DNA of 41,980 nt from SIG622 sp045652245 (lineage in GTDB: Bacteria > Bacillota > Clostridia > Oscillospirales > CAG-382), in contig JAZRTY010000037.1 in NCBI GenBank assembly GCA_045652245.1, forward strand, positions 1 to 41,980, written 5' to 3'. The notes under the pieces are model-generated. The model was not told where the DNA came from. It searched no databases and saw nothing but the letters and a program-made list of their open reading frames with translations. Below are positions 8,060 through 15,626 of this stretch, one piece after another (position 1 is the first letter of the stretch; every line of letters starts with the position of its first letter). The position numbers and the translations under genes are program-made.

Positions 8060-8881
8060 TCAGCCGGAAATTCTGTTATGTCCGGGCTTGAGCTCTACCG
8101 GCTTTCCGTTATAGTCAATCCACACCGAAATTGCCGACGGGTTGTATGCAGTTTTCTTGTCAATTGAGTAGTCAACTCGTCTTTGTGCCTGAACATAATC
8201 GTAAATTTCGATATTTGTAGCATACCATACATCGGGATGGTTTGATGCGTAAGAACAGAATTCTTCAATGTGCTCCCAGTTATTATTGTCGGTAAACTCA
8301 TAGGAATGACCGTAAACATACATAAGTGGCATATTAAGTCTGAAGGGTGGAATATTTACGAGCTTATCAAAAAGCTCCTTTAAATTTGCGTTATGATGAC
8401 AGGACGGTCCCCAAGACAAAAAGTCGTCGGGAAGTCTGAGGTTCGGATTGGTATATGCACCTGCACATCTTGCGTAACGCATACCACACGCAGCACAAAG
8501 CTCCATAGTTCTCTTATCAAACGGTCCATTCGGATACGCCATACCACGAACTGTATATCCACAGTGCGATTCAAGAAATTCCTTGTCCCTGAGTATTTCT
8601 TCAAGAATAATGGTTGACGGTAGCTCAAGCAGTGTCGGGTGTGAATATGAGTGGCAGGCAATCTCGTGCCCGCGGTACAGGTCGTGTACCTCTTCGGGTT
8701 TCAGGTATTCTCTGCCGGCATCAGTTCTTCCGATAAGTCCACTTGCAAGATTGAAGGTACCCTTTATTCCGGTATCGTTAAAGAGCTTTACAAGTCTTCT
8801 ATCCTCTGTTCTTCCGTCATCATAGCTGAAGGTAAGACAGCACTTTTTGCCGTCTTTCCATAGCCTGTTTTTTATGTTCAT
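8060..8881 (-). CDS. Polysaccharide deacetylase family protein (CE4/NodB-like)
   Basis: This 273-residue protein has CE4 motif 1 as LTFSYDDGRTEDRR (general base Asp and metal Asp in YDDG) and motif 2 as HSYSHPTL near residue 77 (two metal-binding His). A GMAYPNGPFD segment near residue 114 corresponds to motif 3. CE4 enzymes remove N- or O-acetyl groups from polysaccharides. There is no obvious signal peptide, so it may act on cytoplasmic sugars or oligosaccharides. It follows the YlbF-type gene by 40 bases, probably in one transcript. The start has a GAGGG site. Confidence 0.87.
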   Translation of the reverse strand: MNIKNRLWKDGKKCCLTFSYDDGRTEDRRLVKLFNDTGIKGTFNLASGLIGRTDAGREYLKPEEVHDLYRGHEIACHSYSHPTLLELPSTIILEEILRDKEFLESHCGYTVRGMAYPNGPFDKRTMELCAACGMRYARCAGAYTNPNLRLPDDFLSWGPSCHHNANLKELFDKLVNIPPFRLNMPLMYVYGHSYEFTDNNNWEHIEEFCSYASNHPDVWYATNIEIYDYVQAQRRVDYSIDKKTAYNPSAISVWIDYNGKPVELKPGHNRISG

Positions 8882-8921
8882 AATAATTTGCCCTCGTTAA
8901 AAAATGAGTCAAATGCCGATT

Positions 8922-9311
8922 TTAGTGGCAATCGGAATGACAGGAGCAGCAGTTTCCGTGACACTCGTCAGGCTCTGCTGTGTCGGGGTTTTCTCCGTCA
9001 GCTGATTTTGTTACAATTGCCATTACTCTTTCCATAAGGTGAGAGAATTCGTGCTTTGCTTCTTCAAAAGCTCTCATCTTCGGGTTTTCCATAATCTGAG
9101 TATAGAGTGCTTCAAGCTCACTGTTTATTTTTTCAAGAGCTGCTTCGTCTGTTGTGTCGTTGATTGTATCTCTCTTTGTGCCGAAGCTTTCGATAAGTGC
9201 CACAAGCTCCTTGTCTGCGTCGACTGCATCTCCTGCAGCTACTACTGCTTTGTAGCATTCTTCATTCTGTATTGCGTGTCCGAGTGCTCTTGCAAGTTCG
9301 ATTGTATTCAT
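8922..9311 (-). CDS. YlbF/YmcA-family protein with a C-terminal Cys/His tail
   Basis: This 129-residue, mostly helical protein matches the YlbF/YmcA pattern: LARALGHAIQ, then A-x-D-x-D-x-E-L and a long helix ending near KHEFSHLMERV. In Bacillus the YlbF-YmcA-YaaT complex binds Fe-S clusters and guides mRNA processing by RNase Y. The final 13 residues, CHGNCCSCHSDCH, are unusual: five Cys and three His in a row after an acidic linker, a possible metal-binding tail. The gene precedes the deacetylase. Function in this organism is inferred only from the family. Confidence 0.78.
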   Translation of the reverse strand: MNTIELARALGHAIQNEECYKAVVAAGDAVDADKELVALIESFGTKRDTINDTTDEAALEKINSELEALYTQIMENPKMRAFEEAKHEFSHLMERVMAIVTKSADGENPDTAEPDECHGNCCSCHSDCH

Positions 9312-9505
9312 ATTTTTTACCTTTTCCCACTTTTTCGGGTGCCTCTCTTTTTTATTATTATTTTATATAAAACTTTATAAAATGGATATAAACAAACTTC
9401 GATTAACTAAAGGGTCCTCCCTTGCCAGCTCCCTTTAAGCAAGGGAGCCTTTACGGGGCGCTTTACACATCATCATCACTTCGTTACCCTCAAGGGGAAG
9501 GCATA
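9312..9505. repeat. Intergenic gap with a degenerate dispersed repeat
   Basis: This gap holds a hairpin from CTCCCTTGC and GCAAGGGAG (9417-9449). It ends with CACTTCGTTACCC-TCAAGGGG-AAGGC at about 9477-9503, which matches the right end of the repeat block at 39659-39685 (CACTTCGTTACCC-CCGAGGGG-GGAGGC). It looks like a decayed copy of that intergenic element. No gene is visible. Confidence 0.55.
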
Positions 9506-9922
9506 TTACAGGTTCTCCTTAATCTTCCCGATAATTTCTGCATATTCAGCTTCGCAAAGAGTTACCTTCTGTGGATTCATTGCAAAGGTACCACCCCACT
9601 CAAACTCATCCCTGTACTTCGGAACAAGATGGAAATGAAGGTGACAGCCCGTATCCCCGTATGCTCCGTAATTTACCTTCTGCGGCGAAAATGCTTTGTG
9701 AATAGCATTTGATACTCTTGCAATATCCTCGATAAATGCTTCTCTTTCCTCTTTTGTCAAATCAATTATTTCGCTCACATGCTTTTTGTGAGCAACAATA
9801 ACTCTTCCCTTGTGGCTCTGCTCCTTGAAAAGATACACCTTGCTGCTTGATAATTCGCAGATTTTAATTCCAAATGCGTCAAGAAGCTCGTTTTCCATAC
9901 AATAAGCACAATTTTTATCCAT
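9506..9922 (-). CDS. HIT-family nucleotide-binding protein
   Basis: This 138-residue cytoplasmic protein has the histidine-triad motif as GCHLHFHLVPKY near residues 103-114 (H-x-H-x-H) and the upstream KGRVIVAHKKHVSEI strand-helix element typical of HIT proteins. An N-terminal CAYC and C-E pattern may hold zinc, as in several HIT proteins. Family members hydrolyse nucleotide phosphoramidates, AppppA or related nucleotides; the substrate is not defined here. The start has a GGAGA site. It is 64 bases downstream of the GH3 gene. Confidence 0.92.
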   Translation of the reverse strand: MDKNCAYCMENELLDAFGIKICELSSSKVYLFKEQSHKGRVIVAHKKHVSEIIDLTKEEREAFIEDIARVSNAIHKAFSPQKVNYGAYGDTGCHLHFHLVPKYRDEFEWGGTFAMNPQKVTLCEAEYAEIIGKIKENL

Positions 9923-9985
9923 ATCTGTTCTCCGTTATAAATTTGCAAACGAATAAATAATATTCATACGGCTGTTTGAAAAGTC

Positions 9986-11560
9986 TTACTGAAGCTTAAA
10001 GTCAAAGGTCGGAATGCCGTTTGCGTCATACTTACCTGCAAGCACCTCAAGGGTTGTATCAACACTTTCAACAGCATGGCCGCCAAAAATAATACGGGAA
10101 ATGTGAGGTAGCTCCTCAAGAACGTGAGGATTACCGAAGTGTATAAGAGTTGAAATTCTGTTTGATACCTGCATAGCTGTTATAAGGTTTACAAGTCTGT
10201 GTGTAAGGTATTCCTTTCCTGTATATGCAAGCGCTTCAGTGAAGGTCATTACGACAAGCTGGTCGCAGCCGATAGAGTTCGACAGAACGCTCGAAAGCTC
10301 ACCCTGTGACGGAAATTCGTGTATTATCTGGTAATTTGCATTCGGGAAAAGCTCGTTTATTTTCTTAACCATCCGTGCAGGCTGAAGCCAGCCGTTGTTA
10401 CTGAAGGTATCAACGTCAACCTTGCCGCCGGGAGCCAAATCGGTCGACTGCTTTGCAACAATAATAAAGAAGTGCTTTCCGTCACGGGAAATTGTATTAC
10501 CGATACCGTTGTCTGTTCTTGTGTATACTCCGTCCTTGTTTATGCAGTGGAAGGTCTGTATTTCATCCTCGGTAAGCTCTGTGTCCGTCGGAAGAAGTGT
10601 AACTCTGTGCTGTGCTGCAAGCATTCTCTTTGTTGCTGCATCAAGGCACTCGTCTGAAACAAGACCCTTTTCATAAGCCTCCACATACTGCTCAAACTGT
10701 TCGCGGTTATTTGGAGCATAAGGAAGAAGTGTATCAACACCGGCATTGATTGCAAGCCCCTTTGAGTCGACATCTCCGAACTTTGCGCGTATTCCCATCA
10801 TACAAAGGGCATCTGTGATAACAAAGCCATCGAAGCCCTGCTCACGGATAATATCCATAACAGGCTTTGAAAGACTTGCGGGATGCTCATTATCTATATT
10901 TATAAATTTTTTATGACCTACCATAATACCGTCAAGAACTCCTGCCTTGTCAAGCGCAATATAAGGCTTAAGGCTATACTCAAGCAGTGATTCCTTTGTG
11001 TCAGAGGAAAGGCTCTCCGCCATATGAGAGTCTATTTCATTGACATTGTTGCCACCGGGATAATGCTTGCCGACAGTAAGCACACCGCCGTCTCGCATTC
11101 CCTTTGCTTCAGCCATAGCGAGTGCTGTGACCTTATCAACATCAACGCCCATACTTCTCATGCTGCCGTCAATCATATCAACAACCGGGTCACAAACAAC
11201 ATTGTACCCCATTTTGCGTGCAGTAACACCTACAGCCTTACCGAAAGCATATGCGTGCTTTTCGCTGCCGGTTGTACCTATTGCATTGTGCTTGCCGACA
11301 AGATATTCACCTACACCGCTTTCACCGTCTGTCATAATAAGAATAGGGTAATCTGCAATTTCCCTTACCTTTGCTATCTGTTTTTCGGCGTTTATAAAAC
11401 CCTGCTGAATCCAAACACAACCCAGAGAACGATTCCTTATAAGGTCAAATACAAATTCATCATCCTCGGTACAGTCCTCGCTATTGCGATGAATAGTCGC
11501 AGTAAATGTCATTCCGAGCTTTTGTCTTGTTGTGAGCTCCTCAAATTTTAATTCCTTCAT
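9986..11560 (-). CDS. Glycoside hydrolase family 3 (NagZ-like)
   Basis: This 524-residue protein has a GH3 N-terminal barrel. The conserved K-H-Y-P-G segment is at residues 183-187, followed by DSHMAESLS, the NagZ-type loop with a catalytic Asp-His pair. The nucleophile region is VITDALCMMGI near residue 248 (Asp is the likely nucleophile). Residues about 350-524 form a second alpha/beta domain. The loop favours a beta-N-acetylhexosaminidase over a beta-glucosidase, but the usual KHFPGHG is changed to KHYPGGN. There is no signal peptide, so it probably acts on imported sugars or muropeptides. It has its own promoter (11679-11707) and a TGGAGA site. Confidence 0.88.
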   Translation of the reverse strand: MKELKFEELTTRQKLGMTFTATIHRNSEDCTEDDEFVFDLIRNRSLGCVWIQQGFINAEKQIAKVREIADYPILIMTDGESGVGEYLVGKHNAIGTTGSEKHAYAFGKAVGVTARKMGYNVVCDPVVDMIDGSMRSMGVDVDKVTALAMAEAKGMRDGGVLTVGKHYPGGNNVNEIDSHMAESLSSDTKESLLEYSLKPYIALDKAGVLDGIMVGHKKFINIDNEHPASLSKPVMDIIREQGFDGFVITDALCMMGIRAKFGDVDSKGLAINAGVDTLLPYAPNNREQFEQYVEAYEKGLVSDECLDAATKRMLAAQHRVTLLPTDTELTEDEIQTFHCINKDGVYTRTDNGIGNTISRDGKHFFIIVAKQSTDLAPGGKVDVDTFSNNGWLQPARMVKKINELFPNANYQIIHEFPSQGELSSVLSNSIGCDQLVVMTFTEALAYTGKEYLTHRLVNLITAMQVSNRISTLIHFGNPHVLEELPHISRIIFGGHAVESVDTTLEVLAGKYDANGIPTFDFKLQ

Positions 11561-11678
11561 AATCTTATCTCCATTTGTTCCACTTTCTCAATAAATATTT
11601 CATTAAAAATACGAATATACCGACAGATGAAATTAATGCCACAAGGCAATTGAGTGATTTCAGACTTCGGTTGAAATC

Positions 11679-11707
11679 ATTATACCTCATACCATTGTCA
11701 AAGTCAA
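11679..11707 (-). promoter_or_regulatory. Promoter of the GH3 gene
   Basis: On the minus strand TTGACT (11707-11702), a 17-base spacer and TATAAT (11684-11679). Confidence 0.75.
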
Positions 11708-11773
11708 GACTTTTTGTGCGATTGTTTGCCGTTTTTTGGAAAAATAAAGCTTTCCTTTCGGCTGAATATACTC

Positions 11774-11802
11774 TTGACTTTTTGACGATTTTGTGGTATA
11801 AT
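11774..11802 (+). promoter_or_regulatory. Promoter upstream of the lysis cassette
   Basis: TTGACT (11774-11779), 17 bases, TATAAT (11797-11802). It leaves a leader of roughly 190 bases before the first gene at 11998. Confidence 0.8.
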
Positions 11803-11822
11803 ATAGGTACAAATTCAAAGCT

Positions 11823-11892
11823 GAATTTTGGCTGTGCAAACGCAAAATTCTGCCTTTCTCCCCGATGTCTGTACCAGGGTACAGGCTTTTTT
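11823..11892 (+). other. Structured leader with a possible attenuator hairpin
   Basis: Two hairpins lie in the leader: GAATTTTG/CAAAATTC (11823-11850), then CTGTAC/GTACAG with loop CAGG (11869-11884) followed by GC and six T residues (11885-11892). The second resembles a weak terminator, so transcription from the 11774 promoter may be attenuated. The call rests on base pairing only. Confidence 0.4.
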
Positions 11893-11904
11893 AAGACAGT
11901 TAAA

Positions 11905-11918
11905 AGAACATATGTTCT
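11905..11918. promoter_or_regulatory. LexA (SOS) box candidate
   Basis: AGAACATATGTTCT is a perfect 14-bp palindrome. Its core GAAC-N4-GTTC matches the LexA/DinR consensus of Gram-positive bacteria (about CGAACRNRYGTTYC). It lies 80 bases upstream of the lysis-cassette start codon and downstream of the 11774 promoter. It could block elongation from that promoter or a nearer promoter that I cannot define. Confidence 0.65.
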
Positions 11919-11997
11919 ATTTTGCATTGCAAATCTCCCCCAAAAAGCATACAATAAATTGCGAGAGCAATAGTAAAAGGAGCAGACGAAAAGAAAA

Positions 11998-12303
11998 ATG
12001 TGGGAATTTATAAAAAAATACTGGCTGGAGGCGGCATTCGGGCTGTTGCTCTCGTATGCCGGTAATCTTCACAGAAAGCTGACGAAAAAAAGAGAAGAGG
12101 AAAAGCACTTAAAACGTGCTATGTGTGCGCTTCTTCGTGCACAGATAATTGAAATTTACAACAAATATACAGAAAAGGAGTACTTCCCGATATATCAGAG
12201 GGAAAATCTACGGCATCTGACAGAGGAATACTACTGTCTTGGTGGGAACGGAATAGTAAAGGGGCTGGAAGAAAAGCTGCTTGAGCTTCCGACAGAAAAG
12301 TAG
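11998..12303 (+). CDS. Small phage-type membrane-anchored protein of the lysis cassette
   Basis: This 101-residue protein has one likely N-terminal membrane helix (WLEAAFGLLLSYAGNL), then a basic segment (KLTKKREEEKHLKR) and a helical C-terminal half with YFPIYQRENLRHLTEEYY. The layout resembles small proteins encoded next to endolysins in Clostridia prophages; I do not recognise a named family. It is 29 bases upstream of the amidase gene and transcribed with it. A role in holin function or endolysin control is inferred from position. Confidence 0.7.
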   Translation: MWEFIKKYWLEAAFGLLLSYAGNLHRKLTKKREEEKHLKRAMCALLRAQIIEIYNKYTEKEYFPIYQRENLRHLTEEYYCLGGNGIVKGLEEKLLELPTEK

Positions 12304-12332
12304 ATTTACAGTTTTAAGAAAGGAGAATTTTA

Positions 12333-13082
12333 ATGGCAAAAATTACAGCAGACAGCGAATATATGGCAGGTGGAGTACCTGTAAAGGTAAAGAAAATCCC
12401 ATACGGAACAAGATGGAAAAAGAATTATGGCACCTTTTTTGAGGGTGACCTTTATAAGGCAGACAGGCTTATGACAAAGGGTACCGGTAAGGTGCTTGGT
12501 ATTACCATTCACAATACCGACGACAGTGCAGATGCTGCGACCTATACACTTGCGACCTTCAATCAGAATATGGGTAGTGCAAGAGTGCATTTTTATGTAG
12601 ATGACCGTGAGGCGTGGCAGAACTTGGAGCTTAACGAGGTGGGCTGGCACGCAGGAACAGGTGACACAAGTCTTGGAAACGACAGTTATATAGCAATTGA
12701 GATAATAATGGGTAAAAATTATACCGAAAAGGATAGACTTGCCGAGGAAAACGGTGCAAGCCTTACAGCATACCTTTTGCACGTTCTCGGACTTTCGGTT
12801 TCGGATATTGTAACTCACAAGCACTGGAACGGAAAGGAATGTCCACTTTATATTCTGCCTCATTGGAATGAGTTTTTGGCACTTGTTACAAAAAAGTATA
12901 AAGAGCTTGAAAAGCAGAAAAATCCACTTGACAACACCCCCGACGAATATGCAAAGGAAGCTATAAAAAAGGCAACCGAAAAGGGACTGCTTCGTGGCAA
13001 TACAGAAGGAAATCTATTACTGCATTCACCTCTTTCAAGACAGGATTTGTTCGTGATTCTTGAAAGAATCGGAGTAATTTAA
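12333..13082 (+). CDS. Phage-type N-acetylmuramoyl-L-alanine amidase (endolysin)
   Basis: This 249-residue protein has a zinc amidase domain (Amidase_2, T7-lysozyme fold) at residues about 45-185. Its motifs are ITIHNTDD (first zinc His), VGWHAG, IAIEI (catalytic Glu) and the final THKHWNGKECP (zinc His and Cys). It would cleave the amide bond between muramic acid and the stem peptide. The C-terminal about 50 residues (AIKKATEKGLLRGN ... SPLSRQDLFVIL) look like one SLH-type or wall-binding repeat. There is no signal peptide, as in holin-dependent endolysins. The start has an AAAGGAG site. It sits between two small membrane proteins and forms a lysis cassette with no phage head or tail gene nearby. 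Confidence 0.93.
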   Translation: MAKITADSEYMAGGVPVKVKKIPYGTRWKKNYGTFFEGDLYKADRLMTKGTGKVLGITIHNTDDSADAATYTLATFNQNMGSARVHFYVDDREAWQNLELNEVGWHAGTGDTSLGNDSYIAIEIIMGKNYTEKDRLAEENGASLTAYLLHVLGLSVSDIVTHKHWNGKECPLYILPHWNEFLALVTKKYKELEKQKNPLDNTPDEYAKEAIKKATEKGLLRGNTEGNLLLHSPLSRQDLFVILERIGVI

Positions 13083-13103
13083 TTTAAAAATGGAGGAATG
13101 TTT

Positions 13104-13301
13104 ATGAAAAAGGAAGATATTATAAGAAAACTGAGTTCAAGAAAATTCTGGGTTTGCATCTGTGGTTTTGTAAGCTCATTTATGGCAACCCTGCGATACG
13201 GCGAGAGCGAAACTGCTCTTGTGACCTCGCTTATTACAAGCGCAGGCTGTCTTATTGCGTATATACTCTCGGAAGGATATATTGATGCTAATAAGGAGTA
13301 A
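13104..13301 (+). CDS. Holin-like small membrane protein
   Basis: This 65-residue protein has two membrane helices (KFWVCICGFVSSFMATL and ALVTSLITSAGCLIAYIL), a charged N-terminus and an acidic/basic tail, the usual form of a small phage holin. An in-frame ATG exists at 13098, but GGAGG (13092-13096) is too close to it. The ATG at 13104 has a 7-base spacing and is chosen. The gene follows the amidase by 21 bases. Confidence 0.75.
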   Translation: MKKEDIIRKLSSRKFWVCICGFVSSFMATLRYGESETALVTSLITSAGCLIAYILSEGYIDANKE

Positions 13302-13310
13302 CATATGTAC

Positions 13311-13339
13311 TTGACATATAAAACATTATAGATTATAAT
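13311..13339 (+). promoter_or_regulatory. Promoter of the toxin-candidate gene
   Basis: TTGACA (13311-13316), 17 bases, TATAAT (13334-13339): a full-consensus promoter directly before the 13356 gene. There is no LexA-like palindrome at this promoter, so the 462-residue protein may be made without SOS as well as by read-through. Confidence 0.85.
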
Positions 13340-13355
13340 TAAAGAAAGGAAATTT

Positions 13356-14744
13356 ATGAAGATATCAAATTATAATTTCAGTACAAAAAAATACGGCAAA
13401 AACTCAACAAAGCCGGAGGATTACGATTTTAAAGGCTTCGGTGATTCTTTGGTAAGCAACGCAATGAATAGGCTGAGCGAGGCAAAAAGCCCTGCTCCAC
13501 AGGTAAGTTTTGAAACAGATACGTTTGACAGCATTTACGGAAACACAAATTTTTCAAATACAAATTCGGATTTTCTCATAAAATCCGAGCCTGTGGCAAC
13601 GCTGAATGAGGGTGCAAGGATAAAAAATGATGTGTATGAGGTGTTGAAAGCAACTCATCCCGAAACAGAAATAAAGGGAGTTTTTGACAATATTCCGGAT
13701 GAGGATGTTGAAAGGAACATTCCACAGGCAGAGAAGCTCATTCAGAGCATAGGGAAAAACGACAACGAATTTTCCCGAAGCCTTAACCGATACCCGACAA
13801 TGCAGGACGGACTTTCACTTTATCTTGCAGCAGGTGAAAGGGGCGATAAAAAGGCTACAAATCTTGCACACGAGGCGGCGTACACAAAACTAAATAATCC
13901 TGTTTTAAAAAAGGATGAAAGTAAAGTTAAAACATTCTTTTCGAATATTTTTGGTGGTAAAAAAGAGTCAAATGAAACCAATGAAGAAAAGCAGTCATTT
14001 GAGCCGGATGTCTATAAGGACAACACTAAAAATGATTCTTCAACGCCCGAAAGCACAAAACTCAATCCGTACGGCGTTTTTGACGTTTTTGAAGATCAGG
14101 TTCTACCTTCTAATGATTTGTTTGACATATTCGAAAACATCAAAAATGGGGATAGTGTCTCTGCCAAAATTGACGTCAAAAGAAACATTTCATCTTTACG
14201 ATCCTTTTATGAATCTTTAAAAGATAACGCGCGTTTAGTTTGGAAAGCAGGTAGTGAATTATACCTGAAACCAAAAGGACTTACTGTTTCCGCCGGTATG
14301 CTTGAACACTCTTTGCAGGAAAAACCTGCAGATGTCGTTTTTTATGAGGATTCTGATGTTGTGAAGAAAATAATGAGTGATAATGAATTTTTGACGCATT
14401 TGGATGAGGTTGTTTATAAGGTAGAAAACAAGATACCCTTAACCAAGGAAGATAAACACCATAATTTCGAAGCAAATGATAATCAGGATTTGTACTACAG
14501 CATTCACGGTTGTCAATTTGAAATTTATAATATTTCATATAACAAAGATGAAACAAAAGATATTTCTGTTCATATTACAGACAATTATGACTATACAAAA
14601 ATATGGACATCGATGGAAGGTGAAAAGTTCAGTCCATTCAGAATCTCTCTTGGCACACTTGCAAACGATTTTGGAACAATAACTTCCAAACTTGACGCCA
14701 TAAATCCATACAAAGTGGATATCTATTTCACTATAAGGAGATAA
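13356..14744 (+). CDS. Polymorphic-toxin candidate (effector with variable C-terminal domain)
   Basis: This 462-residue protein has no signal peptide or membrane helix. Residues 1 to about 180 are a folded N-terminal part, including a helical segment near residues 100-180 (NIPQAEKLIQSIGK, LYLAAGERGDKKATNLAHEAAY). Residues 190-255 are a polar low-complexity linker (K, E, S, T, N). The C-terminal domain spans about 290-462, with YYSIHGCQFEIYN, VHITDNYDYTKI, LGTLANDFG and the end INPYKVDIYFTI. A broken copy of that last segment (INPYEVDIYFTI) lies at 18674-18712, as expected when toxin tips are replaced by recombination. I cannot name the toxin activity. A lipoprotein immunity candidate starts 2 bases after the stop. 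The start has an AAAGAAAGG site. Confidence 0.65.
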   Translation: MKISNYNFSTKKYGKNSTKPEDYDFKGFGDSLVSNAMNRLSEAKSPAPQVSFETDTFDSIYGNTNFSNTNSDFLIKSEPVATLNEGARIKNDVYEVLKATHPETEIKGVFDNIPDEDVERNIPQAEKLIQSIGKNDNEFSRSLNRYPTMQDGLSLYLAAGERGDKKATNLAHEAAYTKLNNPVLKKDESKVKTFFSNIFGGKKESNETNEEKQSFEPDVYKDNTKNDSSTPESTKLNPYGVFDVFEDQVLPSNDLFDIFENIKNGDSVSAKIDVKRNISSLRSFYESLKDNARLVWKAGSELYLKPKGLTVSAGMLEHSLQEKPADVVFYEDSDVVKKIMSDNEFLTHLDEVVYKVENKIPLTKEDKHHNFEANDNQDLYYSIHGCQFEIYNISYNKDETKDISVHITDNYDYTKIWTSMEGEKFSPFRISLGTLANDFGTITSKLDAINPYKVDIYFTIRR

Positions 14745-14746
14745 TT

Positions 14747-15322
14747 ATGAAAAGATGTTTGTTGATTTTGATAATATGTTTGTTGATTTTGGTTTCGTGT
14801 TCGTCAAAAGGTGAATCATATACATTGAACGAGGAATTATACGGAAATCACTATGGCAGAGATTATGGTGGGCACGTTGGAGACGGAAAGTTTTTTATGA
14901 TGCGTTTTGATGATGATGATTTGTTACTGGTAGCAGAAAGTCCTGATTCGTTTCGGGTAATTCTCACTCGTGAATATAACCATAAATTTGATGGTAATGA
15001 TTTATACTTCTATTCAGCAGACGGTTATGCTGTGGTATATGCAAAAAGTAATCTGTGTAAGGTTTTCATAACTGATTTTCCTAAAGAATTGGTGACCGAA
15101 TATGATTTGAAGCATTCGATAAGAAGAGAAGAAAACAATTATCGGATTAGTGAACTTGTTGGCGAAGAATTTAAATGTATAATCTATCTCGACTCATTTG
15201 ATGAGTTTACTGATTATGAGCAGAGAATTCTTAAAGAGTTAAAAGAAACGCAGGATAAGGAAGACAAAGTGTACGAGTTTTTGAATGACCTTATAGAACC
15301 GTTGGAGGATTTTGTAAGCTGA
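14747..15322 (+). CDS. Lipoprotein, likely cognate immunity protein
   Basis: This 191-residue lipoprotein has a signal sequence with lipobox ILVSC (lipidated Cys at about residue 18). The mature part is acidic (LYGNHYGRDYGGHVGDGKF, long acidic C-terminal helix region). Its ribosome binding site (AAGGAG) lies in the last codons of the upstream toxin candidate and only 2 bases separate the two genes, so they are translationally coupled. That is typical of toxin-immunity pairs. A membrane-bound immunity would suggest the toxin acts at the cell surface or envelope. I do not recognise the family. Its stop codon is directly followed, in the same frame, by a foreign immunity remnant. Confidence 0.65.
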   Translation: MKRCLLILIICLLILVSCSSKGESYTLNEELYGNHYGRDYGGHVGDGKFFMMRFDDDDLLLVAESPDSFRVILTREYNHKFDGNDLYFYSADGYAVVYAKSNLCKVFITDFPKELVTEYDLKHSIRREENNYRISELVGEEFKCIIYLDSFDEFTDYEQRILKELKETQDKEDKVYEFLNDLIEPLEDFVS

Positions 15323-15436
15323 TATACCCGAAACGGAAAAGTGCCGGATTATTTTTACGGTGGTAAGTATGATGAGAGCTTTGATTGTTATCGTGTCGAT
15401 GATAATTGGTATTTGTTAAGGAATAATGTAAGATGA
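15323..15436 (+). pseudogene. C-terminal remnant of a DNWYLL-type immunity protein
   Basis: Thirty-seven codons, in frame after the stop of the 14747 gene, encode YTRNGKVPDYFYGG ... CYRVDDNWYLLRNNVR and stop. This is nearly identical to the end of the complete protein at 18135-18611 (SRNGKVPDYFYFKG ... CYRVDENWYLLRNNVR). There is no start codon or upstream part. It is a displaced gene end marking a recombination point. Confidence 0.85.
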
Positions 15437-15626
15437 CCACCCCGACGTAAACATTATATTTGTAGGTCACTCAAAGGGTGGTGGAATTGCTGCAGATTGG
15501 AAAAACATATTTAATGGCGAAGTATTCGATGAAAACGAATACTTTGGTGACGACGCAACCGACCACGAATACATTAAGAAAGGAATTGAAATGTTTTATG
15601 AAGACTATCCCGAAGCAAAAACGTAA
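15432..15626 (+). pseudogene. Orphan toxin fragment with a GHSKGG hydrolase motif
   Basis: An open frame without a start, overlapping the end of the previous remnant, encodes HPDVNIIFVGHSKGGG and continues to MFYEDYPEAKT and a stop. GHSKG is a serine-hydrolase nucleophile elbow (G-x-S-x-G), common in lipase-like polymorphic-toxin tips. A second, more decayed copy of the same junction follows the 18135 gene (YPNINIIFAEHSKGN). The segment is the tip of a lost toxin. Confidence 0.7.

Noticed and set aside
11998..13301. Intact prophage
   Set aside because: Only lysis-type genes are present; no capsid, terminase, tail, or phage integrase is found on either side, and the flanks are host metabolic genes and the toxin array.
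14281..14556. Minus-strand gene inside the toxin candidate
   Set aside because: It is antisense, without a ribosome binding site or recognisable motif, and overlaps a domain whose end is independently copied at 18674.
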